From Fimbriimonadaceae bacterium (GTDB lineage: Bacteria; Armatimonadota; Fimbriimonadia; Fimbriimonadales; Fimbriimonadaceae), in the NCBI GenBank assembly GCA_026129685.1, contig JAHCHO010000005.1, positions 1 through 64,000 of the forward strand: a stretch of DNA of 64,000 bases. The letters are read 5' to 3'. The position numbers were made by a program, and so were the translations under genes. Under the pieces are notes generated by a model. That model was not told the origin of the DNA. It saw nothing but the letters and a program-made list of their open reading frames with translations, and did not search any database. The number at the start of each line of letters is the position of its first letter. Positions within the stretch are counted from its first letter, which is position 1. Positions 48,744 to 59,224 of the stretch are shown piece after piece.

Positions 48744-51002
48744 ATGCTGGTGGCGCTGTTGCTCGGCGTGCTGACGATGGGGCAGAGCCTGAAGCCCGTC
48801 GGCGACCTGTGGACGCGCGAGCCGAACACGGGCACGCTGACCCGGACCGATAGTGGGTTTCGCGTCGTTCATACCGGCGAGCAGGACTGGGCGCTGAACC
48901 TGAGCGAGACGTTTGCGGTCAAGCCGGGGGACCTGCTGATCGCGGATGCGCCGATCCGGGTGGTCGGAGCGGGAAGCGCCGGTCTCAGTTTCGTGATTCG
49001 CGCCGGAGAACGGACCCTGCTCTGGACGGCCGGCCATCGCCCGCGCACGGGCGGCCTCCGAACGCAGAGCGCCCGGGCGATGGCGATCGTTCCCGACGAA
49101 GCGACCCACGCCCAGGTGCGGCTCACGGGGAGCGGTCCGGCGGAGGTCGAGCTGACCAGCGGCCGGTACACCGTCGAAAACCTGGGACCCTCGTCAACCG
49201 ACCAAGCCCCGCTCAGCTTGGAAAGCAGAGAGCTTCGCGTCGTGGTCGAGCCGGCGACCCTGCGGACGACGGTCACGGACCGGCGGAACGGGCGCCGTTG
49301 GACGGTGCGTCCCCCGGCGACCCGGTTCGTCCGGCCCCGCGCGACGATGGCCAAGGGCCAGATCCGTTGGGAGGCGCTCGGGGTGGACGGGTTGATCGGC
49401 CTGACGGTGCTCGTGGAACTCAAGGGCGCGGAACTCCGCTGGACGGTCCAGCCGGTCGCGGCACAGGCTCCCGCCCCCGACCTGCAGATACCGGGTCCGG
49501 TCGAGGCGTCCCCCACGGCCGAGCACATTCTGCCGGTGAACATGGGTCTCCGCGTCGCGGCGAACGATGCCAAGTTCGAGCCGCTCTGGTTGGTGGGCTA
49601 CGGCGGCCACGGGCTGAGCATGGCGTTCTACGGCCAACTGGACCGAGGCGCCGGGGTGCTGAGCCTGGTGGGAGAGAGCGACGACTTCCTTCTCGCGATG
49701 ATCCGCCGGGACGGCTTGCTTCAGGCCAACCCGGTCTGGCGTCCCCAGATGGGGACGTTCGGTCGTCCCATTCGCCATCTGACCCAGGTGTTCTTCGGCA
49801 AGGCCGATCTGAACGACCTCGCCCAGCGGTACCGCGCGGAAGCGAAGCGCAAAGGCCTCTTGGTCACCCTTGCCGAGAAGGCGAAGAAGAACCCGAACGT
49901 GGCGAGCGTGGCGCGCGCGGCGAACCTCTGGACCTGGAGCGACGACAAGGTCGGGCTCGCCCAGGCCGCGCACGATGCCGGGTTCCGCAACGTCCTCTGG
50001 AGCGGCGGCGGATCGCCCGAGGTCCTCAAGAAGGTCGCGGGCCTTGGCTTCGTGCCGAGCCGGTACGACATCTACCAGGACGTGATGGACCCGTCCCGGT
50101 ACGCCGATCTGCCGTGGACCCACCCCGATTGGACCGCCGAGGCCTGGCCGAACGGACTGGTGCGAGACGCGAACGGCGATTGGGTTCGTGGCTGGGTCGT
50201 GCAGGACAAGCAGGGGAAGGACGTGCCGTGCGCCGTTTGCTGCGACCTCGAGGCGATCGCGATCGCGAGGAAGCGGATCGGCGACGAACTCAAGACCCAC
50301 CCCTTCCGGGCCCGCTTCATCGATACGACGACCGCGTCCGAGTACCGCGAGTGCTACGATCCGCGCCACCCGATGACCCGCTCCCAGAGCCGCGATGCGC
50401 GGATGAGGCTACTCCAGCTTGTCACCGACTTCGGGTTGGTGACAGGCTCCGAGACGGGCCACGAGGCCGCCGTTCCGCACCTCGTATTTTTCGAGGGCAT
50501 GATGAGTCTGGGGCCGTACCGGGTGGACGACGCGGGCACCAACCCGCCCAAGCTCTACCCGGCGCTGCCGGACAAGGTCCTGACGTACCAACTCGGGCCG
50601 AAATACCGTATCCCGCTTTGGCAACTGGTCTACGGCGATTGCACCGTGAGCACTTGGTACTGGGGCGACTTCAGCAACAAGAACGCCGCCACGTGGGACC
50701 TGCGCGACGGGTGGAACATGCTCTACGGCACGCCGCCGATGTACTTCACCGACCCGTCCGGGTTCGCCGCGTCCCGCGCGCGCTTCGTCAAGAGCTACGA
50801 GGACACCCAGAAAGTCCTGCGATTCGCGGCGATGCGGCGGATGACGAAGTTCGAGGACCTGACTCCGGACCGCGCGGTCCAGCGCACGACCTGGGACAAC
50901 GGCCTGCGCGTGACGGCGAACTTCGGCAACCGCGCGTTCGGGGGCCTCGCGCCGAACCGCGTGAGGGTCGATCCGCCCGGATCTCAGCGAAGTCCTCGAT
51001 AA
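48744..51002 (+). CDS. Secreted GH101-like glycoside hydrolase (endo-alpha-N-acetylgalactosaminidase-like)
   Basis: The 752-residue protein has a signal peptide (MLVALLLGVLTMGQ), an N-terminal beta-sandwich (about 20-380) and a TIM-barrel region with LWTWSDDKVGLAQAAHDAGFRNVLWSGGG, YDIYQDVMDPSRY and AEAWPNGLVRDANGDW. ARFIDTTTASEYRECYDPRHPMTRSQSRDARMRLLQLV and GLVTGSETGHEAAVPHLVFFEGMMS follow. This order (FxDxxTAxxxxECYDPxHPMTR... then GSExG) is seen in DUF5696/GH101-GH129-like enzymes that act on mucin-type O-glycans. The putative acids are the Asp of FIDTT and the Glu of GSETG. TAGACT lies 6 nt before ATG 48744. Confidence 0.75.
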   Translation: MLVALLLGVLTMGQSLKPVGDLWTREPNTGTLTRTDSGFRVVHTGEQDWALNLSETFAVKPGDLLIADAPIRVVGAGSAGLSFVIRAGERTLLWTAGHRPRTGGLRTQSARAMAIVPDEATHAQVRLTGSGPAEVELTSGRYTVENLGPSSTDQAPLSLESRELRVVVEPATLRTTVTDRRNGRRWTVRPPATRFVRPRATMAKGQIRWEALGVDGLIGLTVLVELKGAELRWTVQPVAAQAPAPDLQIPGPVEASPTAEHILPVNMGLRVAANDAKFEPLWLVGYGGHGLSMAFYGQLDRGAGVLSLVGESDDFLLAMIRRDGLLQANPVWRPQMGTFGRPIRHLTQVFFGKADLNDLAQRYRAEAKRKGLLVTLAEKAKKNPNVASVARAANLWTWSDDKVGLAQAAHDAGFRNVLWSGGGSPEVLKKVAGLGFVPSRYDIYQDVMDPSRYADLPWTHPDWTAEAWPNGLVRDANGDWVRGWVVQDKQGKDVPCAVCCDLEAIAIARKRIGDELKTHPFRARFIDTTTASEYRECYDPRHPMTRSQSRDARMRLLQLVTDFGLVTGSETGHEAAVPHLVFFEGMMSLGPYRVDDAGTNPPKLYPALPDKVLTYQLGPKYRIPLWQLVYGDCTVSTWYWGDFSNKNAATWDLRDGWNMLYGTPPMYFTDPSGFAASRARFVKSYEDTQKVLRFAAMRRMTKFEDLTPDRAVQRTTWDNGLRVTANFGNRAFGGLAPNRVRVDPPGSQRSPR

Positions 51003-51024
51003 GGCGGATCCAACGGAGCCTCTC

Positions 51025-51810
51025 CTAGCGGTCGCCGATCGGGGCGGGGTGCGAGACCCAGTTCCACTCGCTGTCCTCGAGGAAGTGCCGACAGTGTTCG
51101 CGGTAGTCCACTTCCATCGGCCGCCATTCGTGAAGCGCATCGACCACGGCCTGCGCCGTTTCGACCGACGGTGTCCGGGTCAGTTGGCGCAGCCGGTCGA
51201 CGATTCCGCTGGGTTTGTCGGGCGATTCCTCCACCATCCGCATCGCCCATTTGTGATAGGGGTAGAGGCTCCGGTTCTGGGCGAGGACCAGGCGCATGGC
51301 GAACAGGGCGACCTCGGAGGCCGACCGGGCAAGCAGGTACGGGTCATCGCGCTTGGCCGCCTCGCCGACGTACCACCGCCAGATCATGAGTTGGCTGTGG
51401 AAGCGGCGGACCCGGTCCTCGTGACCTTCCTCCGGGTAGACGAGGATGCGCTCGATCAAGTCTCCAACCTTGCTCGTCCGATCGAACAGGACGACCGCCC
51501 GGAGGAAGGCGGACCGGGCCGGCTCGCTCCCGCTTTCCGCCACCAGCCGGAGGAACCCGAGGGGCGTTACCTTTCCGTCGGCGTAGCCGCCCTCGTAATC
51601 GGTGAGGTCGGTTCGATAGACCATCAGACGGTCTTCCTCGCGGCGCCGCGCGCAGACCTCGTCGGAAACGACCACCATGAAGTCCACGTCCGAGGTGGCG
51701 GTTGCCCAGCCCTTGGACACGGAGCCGCCGACGACCAAGGCGAGGATCTCGGCATCGTCGACGTAGGCGTTCTTCAGGCGCTCGATCGCGCGCGCATGGT
51801 GCTCGAACAC
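51025..51810 (-). CDS. Nucleotidyltransferase-domain protein
   Basis: The 261-residue protein starts at GTG 51810 and contains the nucleotidyltransferase signature LVVGGSVSKGWATATSDVDFMVVVSDEV (GGS...GxxxxxSDxD), then a helical C-terminal substrate domain (RRFHSQLMIWRWYVGEAAKRDDPYLLARSASEVALFAMRLVLAQNRSLYPYHKWAMRMVE). The layout resembles DUF4037/aminoglycoside-nucleotidyltransferase-like enzymes, but resistance cannot be claimed. TAACCT lies 6 nt before the GTG. It is convergent with the GH101-like gene, 22 nt apart. Confidence 0.8.
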   Translation of the reverse strand: MFEHHARAIERLKNAYVDDAEILALVVGGSVSKGWATATSDVDFMVVVSDEVCARRREEDRLMVYRTDLTDYEGGYADGKVTPLGFLRLVAESGSEPARSAFLRAVVLFDRTSKVGDLIERILVYPEEGHEDRVRRFHSQLMIWRWYVGEAAKRDDPYLLARSASEVALFAMRLVLAQNRSLYPYHKWAMRMVEESPDKPSGIVDRLRQLTRTPSVETAQAVVDALHEWRPMEVDYREHCRHFLEDSEWNWVSHPAPIGDR

Positions 51811-51945
51811 GGAGTGAGGTTACCGGTGCGGACCGCTCCAGTCCCCCACCCTCGGTAGGGCCCGACGGGATGTCCGCCGGCTTGCGCCCGTGTGCGCGCG
51901 CATGTAAGGAAGAGCAAGGGCTCTGGCAGGTACGATGCGGCGAAC

Positions 51946-54594
51946 GTGGGCCGCTGGAACGTCCGCTTGCTGGGGCAGGTCCGGGTCACGAGCCCGGAAG
52001 GCGAGGCGGTGCGCTTTCGTACGCGCGCGACCGAAGTCGTGTTCGCCTATCTGGCCCACCGGGCGGGCGACGAGGTGCGTCGGGACACGCTCGCGGAGAT
52101 CGGCTGGCCGAGCGCGGACGAAGAATCGGCGCGCCGCAGTCTCCGGACGGCGCTGTCGTCGTTGCGCGAGACGTTCGGCGGGGATTGCCTCGAGGCCGAT
52201 CGCACCATCGTCCGCTTGCGCCGAGACCGCTTCGACGTGGACGTCGTACGGTTGCGCGAGGAGCGGGACCCGTCCCTCTATGGAGGCCGATTCCTGGAGG
52301 GTTACGACGCGGAATGGGCCTACCACGCCGGACTTGACGCAGAGGAGGCGTTCTACGCGGCGGCGATGGACCGAATGGCGGCTCTGCCCACCGACGAGGC
52401 CCGGAGACTGGCCGAATCGATCCTCGCGCGCGACCCGTCGCGGTTGGACGTTCGGGCGCGCGCGCGCGAGCTTGGGCTTGTTGCGACGCGCGGGGATGGA
52501 CCGCTGTCCGCGACCTCGTTCGTAGGCCGGGAGCGCGAACTCGCCGAACTCGCCGAGCTTCTGGGCGACCACCGCCTGATCACGTTGACGGGCCCGGGGG
52601 GGAGCGGCAAGTCTCGCTTGGCGGCGGAGGTGTGGCGCCGTCGACTTCCGAACGCTTGGTTCGTTCCGCTGGCGGACGTGCGGGATTCGGGGGCGGTGGC
52701 GGAAGCGATGCGAGGTTCGCTGAGGGTGCCGGGTTCGCCGGATCGGGGCCCGGTAGAGCAGATCGCCTTCGCGCTGGGCGACATGGCGGGACTCCTCGTC
52801 GTCGACAACTTCGAGCAGGTTGTCGAAGCCGCCGGGGTGCTGGAGCGGCTTCTCCGATCCTGTCCGTCGTTGCGCGTGCTGGCGACCTCCCAAGTACCCC
52901 TCGGATTGGATGAGGAGTTCGAGTACCCGATCGGCCCACTGGACCTCGCCGTACTTGGCGCGGACGGACTCACCGACGGTCAGCGCCTTTTCCTCGATCG
53001 TGCTCGGACGGTGAGTCCGGGCTTTGCCGCGAGGGAGGGCGATCTGCCGGTGGTCGCCAAACTGTGCGACCGGCTGGACGGGTACCCCTTGGCCTTGGAG
53101 ATCGCCGCTTCGAAGGCGCGGGTGCTGTCGCCGGGCGACATGTTGACCCAGTTGGACGACCGGTTCGCGTTCTTGACCCGGGTCGGAGAGTCGGCGGGGA
53201 GGCAGAGGTCGCTCCGCGCCGCGTTCGACTGGAGCTTCGAGCGGTTGCCCCCGGTGGCGCAGGACGCCCTGAGCGAGGCGACGGTTTTTCGAGGAGGGTT
53301 CACGCTGGCGTCGGCGACGGCTGTCCTTGGGATTCCGTGCGCGGCGGAAGCCTTCGAACTGCTGGCGGCGCACGCATGGATCGACCGAGCGCCCGGTGCC
53401 GACCCGCCGCGTTTCCGCCTGTTGGAGTCGGTCCGCGAGTATGCGGCCGAGTTGCTCCCTCCTCGCCGTCGGGAGGCGTTGCGACGGGGACACGCGCACC
53501 ACTACCTGCGCCTCGCGAGGCGTTGCGTCGAGACGGTGTTCACGGCCGAGGAGCCCTTGGCCCACGAAGCGGTGGACCCCGAGATCCCGAACTTGGACGC
53601 GGCATGGGAGTGGTTGATCGAGAACGACGCGGAAGGGGCGCTGTCGTTCGCCGTCGGGCTCAACTGGTACTGGGTCCTTCGGGGCCAGTGGTCGCTCGCA
53701 CAGAGCCGGATGGATCAGGCGTTGGCCGTCGCGAACCCGGACCCTCGTCCGATGCTGACCTACGCTTACGAGTGCAACGGCAACTTCGTCCTGTTCGAGG
53801 GACGTTTCACCGACTCGGAGGTGTGGTTTCGTCGGGCGGTCGCGATGGCGGAACAGATCGGGCACACGCTGTACCAAGGGCGGGCCCTCGTCCAACTCGC
53901 TCAGGCCCACGCCGAGCAAGGACGGTACGAGGTCGCGCGGGAAGAAGCCCGTCGGGCGGTCTCGCTGATCGAGCAGAGCGGCAATCCGAACTGGATCGGT
54001 GCGGGGCTCGTCGTGGCGTGCCTCGTCGCGAACCGGATGGGCGACGTTCAAGAAGCGCGCGCCTTGGGCGAGTCGGCGGTTCGGTTCTGCCGGGAGGGCG
54101 GCTACGCATGGGGGGTCGCCTCGGCGCTCAACGAACTGGCGATGGCCCACCACCTGGCGGGCGACTACGGGGCCTCTCTTCGGTACCAGGAAGAGGCGAT
54201 CGTGATCAAACGGCGCACCAACACGCCACGATCCTTGGCCCTCTCCTTGGGCGATCTGGCGGCGACGCGGCTGGAACTCGGCGATGCGGACGGGGCGTTG
54301 GCGGCGTTGCGCGAAGGCACCCGGATTCTGGCGTCGCTGGGCTCTCCGGGGGCTTTCCCGCGCGTGTACCTCACGGCGGCGAAGGCGTTCGCCCGCGTCG
54401 GCGACCTTCCGGCGAGCGCGGCGTGCGCGAGCGCGGCGCGTTTTCTGATCGGGGACGGACCCCGGCACGCGCACCTCGGCCCGGACCTTCCCGAGGCGTT
54501 CGACGAGACGATAGGTCCCGGGGCGCTGGCGGTGGCGCTGGAGCTCATCGCCGGCGACGAGCGGGGGTTGCGGGACGCTGTAACGGTCGTGTAA
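51946..54594 (+). CDS. AfsR/SARP-like regulator: winged helix-BTAD, NB-ARC ATPase, TPR
   Basis: The 882-residue protein starts with a winged-helix domain and BTAD-like repeats (about 1-185, VRLLGQVRVTSPEGEAVRFRTRATEVVFAYLA and WPSADEESARRSLRTALSSLRETFG), as in SARP activators. An AAA/NB-ARC module follows (Walker A GPGGSGKS at 216-223, Walker B GLLVVDNFEQV, sensor LATSQVPLGLDEE). The C-terminal 320 residues are TPR repeats (ALVQLAQAHAEQGRYEVAREEARRA). This is the AfsR/GutR type, a signal-responsive STAND ATPase. GTG 51946, with TACGAT 9 nt upstream, is preferred over ATG 51892. No target gene is obvious; the next gene is a lipoprotein. Confidence 0.88.
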   Translation: MGRWNVRLLGQVRVTSPEGEAVRFRTRATEVVFAYLAHRAGDEVRRDTLAEIGWPSADEESARRSLRTALSSLRETFGGDCLEADRTIVRLRRDRFDVDVVRLREERDPSLYGGRFLEGYDAEWAYHAGLDAEEAFYAAAMDRMAALPTDEARRLAESILARDPSRLDVRARARELGLVATRGDGPLSATSFVGRERELAELAELLGDHRLITLTGPGGSGKSRLAAEVWRRRLPNAWFVPLADVRDSGAVAEAMRGSLRVPGSPDRGPVEQIAFALGDMAGLLVVDNFEQVVEAAGVLERLLRSCPSLRVLATSQVPLGLDEEFEYPIGPLDLAVLGADGLTDGQRLFLDRARTVSPGFAAREGDLPVVAKLCDRLDGYPLALEIAASKARVLSPGDMLTQLDDRFAFLTRVGESAGRQRSLRAAFDWSFERLPPVAQDALSEATVFRGGFTLASATAVLGIPCAAEAFELLAAHAWIDRAPGADPPRFRLLESVREYAAELLPPRRREALRRGHAHHYLRLARRCVETVFTAEEPLAHEAVDPEIPNLDAAWEWLIENDAEGALSFAVGLNWYWVLRGQWSLAQSRMDQALAVANPDPRPMLTYAYECNGNFVLFEGRFTDSEVWFRRAVAMAEQIGHTLYQGRALVQLAQAHAEQGRYEVAREEARRAVSLIEQSGNPNWIGAGLVVACLVANRMGDVQEARALGESAVRFCREGGYAWGVASALNELAMAHHLAGDYGASLRYQEEAIVIKRRTNTPRSLALSLGDLAATRLELGDADGALAALREGTRILASLGSPGAFPRVYLTAAKAFARVGDLPASAACASAARFLIGDGPRHAHLGPDLPEAFDETIGPGALAVALELIAGDERGLRDAVTVV

Positions 54595-54647
54595 CGGGGT
54601 CCGGCTAGAGTGGGGTCCTTCCGCGCCGAAACGCGGCAGGACTGCCC

Positions 54648-55427
54648 ATGCAAACGTTCATTGGTTCGAAGACGGTCTTTCGGAGGTTGGGTCGGCGTCT
54701 GGCGGGCGTCTTGGCCCTTGGGGTTGCCGCTTTCCTTCTTCTCGGCGGCGCGTGCCCGAGCACGGGAGGCGACGGGCCGACGATCACCGCGAGCTTTGAC
54801 CCCGATCGACTGAGCCTCCGTCCCGGCGAGGCCGGGGAGGCCACGTTGTCCGTGAGAGCAGATCTGGTCAATGCGCTTGGCAGCCAAGACTTGTCCATCG
54901 GCATCGGCAGCGATCCCCCCGGCTTCGTGACCACGGCGCCGACGGAAGTCCGGTACCGCCTGAACTCCGACACCATGCGGTACCCGATCCGCATCACGGC
55001 GGCGGCCGGCGCCCCGTCCGTCACGACAACCCTGTGGGCGTCCACCAACGGGGTGCGGATCGCGACCTGCGAGGTCACGATCGGGGTCGGCGAAGAGGAC
55101 CCCGACTTTGTTCTCGAGGCCGAGCCCAACGAGATCATCACCCGGAACGGCGTCGTCTCGCCCGACTCGGTGTTCTTCACCGTCCGCTCGGTAAACGGGT
55201 ATGAGGGGAACTTGGTGTTGACCCGGACCTACGACGGCGAAGTGGCGACCGTTCCTCCCGACGACAACGTGCCGATCCGCCTGAACCGGTTTGGGACCGT
55301 CAACTTCGCGCGCAAGTTTGAGCGCTTCGCGGGGACGGACCCTTACCGCGTGACCTTCACGTTGACCGATCCAGAGTCGGGCCGGTCGCGGTCCGTCGTC
55401 ATCACCGTTCGGCTCGGTCCGGGGTAG
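54648..55427 (+). CDS. Secreted lipoprotein with Ig-like repeats, unknown function
   Basis: The 259-residue protein has a basic N-terminus, a hydrophobic helix and lipobox LLGGAC (cysteine about residue 36). Two Ig-like beta-sandwich stretches follow ([25 protein letters not shown]... and [36 protein letters not shown]), with the pattern xxLSLxPGExxxxTLxV common to adhesin-type repeats. Its last 85 nt overlap the convergent GH95 gene. TAGAGT lies 37 nt before the ATG (54605-54610), so a leader is possible. No family is named. Confidence 0.7.
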   Translation: MQTFIGSKTVFRRLGRRLAGVLALGVAAFLLLGGACPSTGGDGPTITASFDPDRLSLRPGEAGEATLSVRADLVNALGSQDLSIGIGSDPPGFVTTAPTEVRYRLNSDTMRYPIRITAAAGAPSVTTTLWASTNGVRIATCEVTIGVGEEDPDFVLEAEPNEIITRNGVVSPDSVFFTVRSVNGYEGNLVLTRTYDGEVATVPPDDNVPIRLNRFGTVNFARKFERFAGTDPYRVTFTLTDPESGRSRSVVITVRLGPG

Positions 55428-57769
55428 TCCCAGACGGCGCCCTTGGCCAGGCTCAGTCGGTGGGTCTGGCCGTCCGCCACGACGGTGACCCGGCCCCCGG
55501 CCAGGCTGCGGACCCGCACGGAGGCGAGGCGGCCCTGCTTCCATGCCGCGTCCACCTCGAACGCGCCCCGGGCGCGCAAGCCACGGAACGCCCCGTCGCC
55601 CCAAGCGGTGGGCAAGGCGGGGAGGAGCCGAAGAACCGGGGCGCCGTCGTCGCCGACCTCGTGGCTCTGAAGGAGCATCTCGGCGATGCCGGCGGTCCCG
55701 CCGAAGTTGCCGTCGATCTGAAACGGAGGATGGCTGTCGAGGAGGTTGGGCTGCGTGCTTCTTCCGAGCAGCGTCCGCAGGTGTTGGTCCGCCGCATCGC
55801 CGTCGGCCAGGCGGGCGAAAAGGCAGACCAGCCAGGCGCGGGACCAGCCGGTGCCGCCGCCGCCGTTCGCCAGACGGTGGTCAAGGCCGGCTCGAGCGGC
55901 GCGCGAGAACGCGGGACTCAGGGCGATCTCGTCGGCGGGGTAGAGGCCGTACATATGGGACATGTGCCGATGCCCAGGTTCGGGTTCGTCGTAGTCCTCA
56001 ATCCACTCTTGCAGGCGACCGGTTTGGGCGCTGATCTGGGGGAGCGCCAGCCGGGTCAGGGTGGACGCGAGTTCGTCGAGCAGGGCGGACTCCTTGGTCT
56101 CCGCGCCCAAGGCGACGATCGCCCGGAGGCAACTCTGGAGGAGGTCACGGACGATCCAGAGGTCCATCGTCGCGCCGTAGGTGAACTGCGAGACGGTGCC
56201 GTCGGGCTTTCGGAATGCGTTCTCCGGGGAGTGCGAGGGGTTGGTCACAAGATGGCCGGCTACCCGGCTCCCGGCGGGCGCTTCGACCAGAAAGTCGAGG
56301 ATGAAACGTGCCGCTTCGCGCATTATCGGCCAAGCACGGTCCCGCAGGAACCGCTTGTCCTTCGTGAACAGGTAGTGCTCCCATGCCTGGCGAACGGTCC
56401 AGGCCGCCCCCATCGGCCAGATTCCCCACACGCCGTCGACCGGGGCGGCGCCGCGCCAAAGGTCGGTGTTGTGGTGGAGCACCCATCCCCGGGCGCCGTA
56501 GAAGTCGCGGGCGGTCTTCGCGCCGGTGACGCGCAGGTCGTCGATCATGTCGAACAGCGGCCCCGCGCACTCCCCGAGGTTGGTCGGCTCGGAGGGCCAG
56601 TAGTTCATCTGGAGGTTGATGTTGCTGGTGTACTTGCTGCCCCAGGCCGGACGGGTGTCCTTGTTCCAGATGCCCTGCAGGTTGGCGGGCTGGGTGCCGG
56701 GACGGCTCGAGGAGGCGAGCAGGTACCGGCCGTACTGGAAGTATAGGGCGGCGAGGGCGGGGTCGGACTTTCCCGCGCGGACCGCCGCGAGGCGTTCGTC
56801 GGTGGGTTTGGCGGAGGCGTCGGTCGCCGGCAGGACGAGGGCGGCGCGAACCATCAGACCGCCGAGGTCTTTCCGATGGCGCGCCAGAAGGCGGTTGTAG
56901 CCCGCCTTCCGCGCCCGCTCGATCACGGTCGGCCAGACGTCGTCCGTCGAACCGCCAATGTCCCGGTAGTTCACGAAACTCGTGTCGGAGGCGAGGCAAA
57001 GGGTGACGGCCTTTGCTCCCTTCACGCGCAATCCCTCCCGGGTCGCGGTCACGGTACCGCCTTCCGCCTTGGCCGAGAGGGCGACGGCGTAGCGGATGCC
57101 TTCGCGTCCGGTGTGAGCGATCCAGTCCCCACCCTTGCCGTCGTCCTTCCATTGGCCCCGACAGACGACCGTGTTCGGGCTCGGCGTTTCGACGCGATCG
57201 AGGTACGGGCTTTGGAATCGAGCCCCAAAGTTCACCGCTCCGGGCCGATCGGCCTCGAGTCGCACGACGAGGACCTTGTCCGGTTGGGACGCAAAGACGG
57301 TGCGGCGAAAGGCGATCCCGCCTTGGCGAAAGCTCACCGTGACGACGCCCGTTCGGAGGTCGAGTTCGCGGCGATAGCGATCGACCGGCTCCTTGGAGGC
57401 GAAATCGAGCCGCAGGTCGCCCAAGGGTTGGTAGGCGGCTTGGAAGGGAGGACTGCCCATGAACTCACGACCCGCCAGTTCGGTCGCTTCGGCCTCCTTG
57501 CCCGCGAAGATCAGGCTGCGAATCCGACCCAGGACGTCCTTGGCCACCGGGCGCGAGTAGTCGTGCGGCGTCCCGCCCCAGAACGTGTCGTCGTTGAGCT
57601 GGACCAACTCCTCGTCCACCCGGCCAAAAACCATGGCGCCCAGGTTTCCGTTGCCGAGGGGGAGCGCTTCGTTCCAGTCGGCGGCGGGGCGTTCGTACCA
57701 GAGCTTGGATTCGGGAGGTTCGGTCATGGCGAGGGGTCCGACGAGAAGAGAAAGTAGGTGGGCGAGCAT
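55343..57769 (-). CDS. Secreted GH95 alpha-L-fucosidase/galactosidase-family protein
   Basis: The 808-residue protein has a short signal and the GH95 pattern: [28 protein letters not shown] at the N-terminus, [31 protein letters not shown], then in the (alpha/alpha)6 barrel [34 protein letters not shown] and [28 protein letters not shown], and a C-terminal beta domain. In GH95, the Asn pair in NLQMNYW and an Asp act as catalytic residues that invert alpha-1,2-fucosyl bonds. The 3' end overlaps the convergent lipoprotein gene by 85 nt. TATAGT lies about 20 nt before the ATG. Confidence 0.93.
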   Translation of the reverse strand: MLAHLLSLLVGPLAMTEPPESKLWYERPAADWNEALPLGNGNLGAMVFGRVDEELVQLNDDTFWGGTPHDYSRPVAKDVLGRIRSLIFAGKEAEATELAGREFMGSPPFQAAYQPLGDLRLDFASKEPVDRYRRELDLRTGVVTVSFRQGGIAFRRTVFASQPDKVLVVRLEADRPGAVNFGARFQSPYLDRVETPSPNTVVCRGQWKDDGKGGDWIAHTGREGIRYAVALSAKAEGGTVTATREGLRVKGAKAVTLCLASDTSFVNYRDIGGSTDDVWPTVIERARKAGYNRLLARHRKDLGGLMVRAALVLPATDASAKPTDERLAAVRAGKSDPALAALYFQYGRYLLASSSRPGTQPANLQGIWNKDTRPAWGSKYTSNINLQMNYWPSEPTNLGECAGPLFDMIDDLRVTGAKTARDFYGARGWVLHHNTDLWRGAAPVDGVWGIWPMGAAWTVRQAWEHYLFTKDKRFLRDRAWPIMREAARFILDFLVEAPAGSRVAGHLVTNPSHSPENAFRKPDGTVSQFTYGATMDLWIVRDLLQSCLRAIVALGAETKESALLDELASTLTRLALPQISAQTGRLQEWIEDYDEPEPGHRHMSHMYGLYPADEIALSPAFSRAARAGLDHRLANGGGGTGWSRAWLVCLFARLADGDAADQHLRTLLGRSTQPNLLDSHPPFQIDGNFGGTAGIAEMLLQSHEVGDDGAPVLRLLPALPTAWGDGAFRGLRARGAFEVDAAWKQGRLASVRVRSLAGGRVTVVADGQTHRLSLAKGAVWDYPGPSRTVMTTDRDRPDSGSVNVKVTR

Positions 57770-57846
57770 GGCGGGGCCGTTTCCTGTCCACTATATCGAA
57801 CGCGCCGGACGGAATCGAGGGGCTCCCGTCGGACATGATGGGGACG

Positions 57847-59160
57847 ATGGTGACGAGACGCGAGGCGATGGCCCAGGTGTCGGCGATGGCGGCGGGGACG
57901 TTCGTCCCGCTCGTCGGGGGCAAGGCGCAGGAGCCGGTCGCGAACAAGGAAGACCTTGCTTACCTTCGCGGGCTTGGCGAGCGAACCCTCGCCATGGCGA
58001 CGAAGTCGGAATCGGTCGTGACGTTGGGATTCGCCTGCGTCACGCCGGGCGGGAACTACCCGTCGTGTTGGGTGCGCGACTTCTCAATGGCGGCGGGGTG
58101 CGGCCTGGTCTCGGCGGATTCGCTCGGCAACCACCTGCGGCTGATCGCCCGGAGTCAAGCCGGGTCCCAGCCGCGAAGACTGGGGGAGCGAGCCACGATC
58201 CCGCCGTACGCGATTCCCGACCACGTCAACTACGACGGCGGGGCGGTCTTCTACCCGGGCACCTACTCCTCCGGCGACGACCAAGGCGGGGAGCCGTTCG
58301 GCAAACTCCCTCCCGTGGACGACCACTACGAGTTCGTGCATTTGGCCCACCTGTTGTGGCGGCGGACCCGGTCCGCCAACTTTCTCGACGAGCGGATTGG
58401 CGATCTGAGCCTCTTCGAACGGCTGGAGAAGGCGCTGGATTGCCCGCGCCGCGAGGCGGAGACCGGGCTGGTCGAGACGGCTGCCGCCGATCGGGCGGTC
58501 GGGTTCGGGTTTTGCGACACGGTCCATCTCACGGGAAAGGTGCTGTTCCCGTCGCTGTTGCGCCATCGGGCTTTGGGGGAGATGGTCGACTTGGCGAAGG
58601 CGGCGAAGCGGCCCGACCTCGCGGTGTGGTGGTCGGCGCAACGGTCGCGGATCACCAAGAGCCTGCGAGCGACGTTCTTCCGCGACGGTTGGCTCCTTGC
58701 GGCGACGGAGGTCGGCCGGCAACCGGACGTTTGGGGCACAGCGTACGCGGTGGCCCATCGGATCGCGCCGGAAGACCTCGCCCGGTGTCTTCGCCGAACG
58801 CTCGTTCAGGCCCTACGGGCTGGGACGATCGCCTACCACGGGGCGGTTCGGCACGTGCCGACCGACCTCGACTTTTCGCCGAACTCGGCCTGGGAGCGGA
58901 CGGCGGGGGTGCCCAAGAACCGCTACCAGAACGGGGCGTACTGGCACGTCGCGACGGGCTGGCTCGTCGAGGCGATCTGGAAAGAGGACCCGGCGCAGGC
59001 CCGCAAGCTGATCGCGCAGACGGTTTCCCATTTCCGGGAAGAGGAGGATCGGGGCGCCCCTTGGGAGTGCCTTCATCCGGACGGGGGCTACCGCCAGAAC
59101 GCGGTCTACCTGGCGTCGGTCAACCTCCTGCTCGAGTCGCTCCATCGTCTCGCGGGCTAG
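57847..59160 (+). CDS. Tat-exported six-hairpin-glycosidase-like protein
   Basis: The 437-residue protein (from ATG 57847) starts with VTRREAMAQVSAMAAGTFVPLVGG, a twin-arginine-type signal. The rest is helical with tryptophan- and acid-rich loops (YPSCWVRDFSMAAGCGLVSAD, YDGGAVFYPGTYSSGDDQGG, NGAYWHVATGWLVEAIW, LHPDGGYRQNAVYLASVN), the appearance of an (alpha/alpha)6-barrel glycosidase (six-hairpin superfamily), without an assigned GH family. CATGAT stands 7 nt before this ATG; an in-frame ATG at 57835 would add four residues. It is divergent from the GH95 gene, sharing a 77-nt spacer. Confidence 0.75.
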   Translation: MVTRREAMAQVSAMAAGTFVPLVGGKAQEPVANKEDLAYLRGLGERTLAMATKSESVVTLGFACVTPGGNYPSCWVRDFSMAAGCGLVSADSLGNHLRLIARSQAGSQPRRLGERATIPPYAIPDHVNYDGGAVFYPGTYSSGDDQGGEPFGKLPPVDDHYEFVHLAHLLWRRTRSANFLDERIGDLSLFERLEKALDCPRREAETGLVETAAADRAVGFGFCDTVHLTGKVLFPSLLRHRALGEMVDLAKAAKRPDLAVWWSAQRSRITKSLRATFFRDGWLLAATEVGRQPDVWGTAYAVAHRIAPEDLARCLRRTLVQALRAGTIAYHGAVRHVPTDLDFSPNSAWERTAGVPKNRYQNGAYWHVATGWLVEAIWKEDPAQARKLIAQTVSHFREEEDRGAPWECLHPDGGYRQNAVYLASVNLLLESLHRLAG

Positions 59161-59224
59161 CGCGGCGCTCCGGCGCCGTCGGTGGGACCCGTGGCGTTCG
59201 GGCAGGCAGGACCATACTTCGGGC

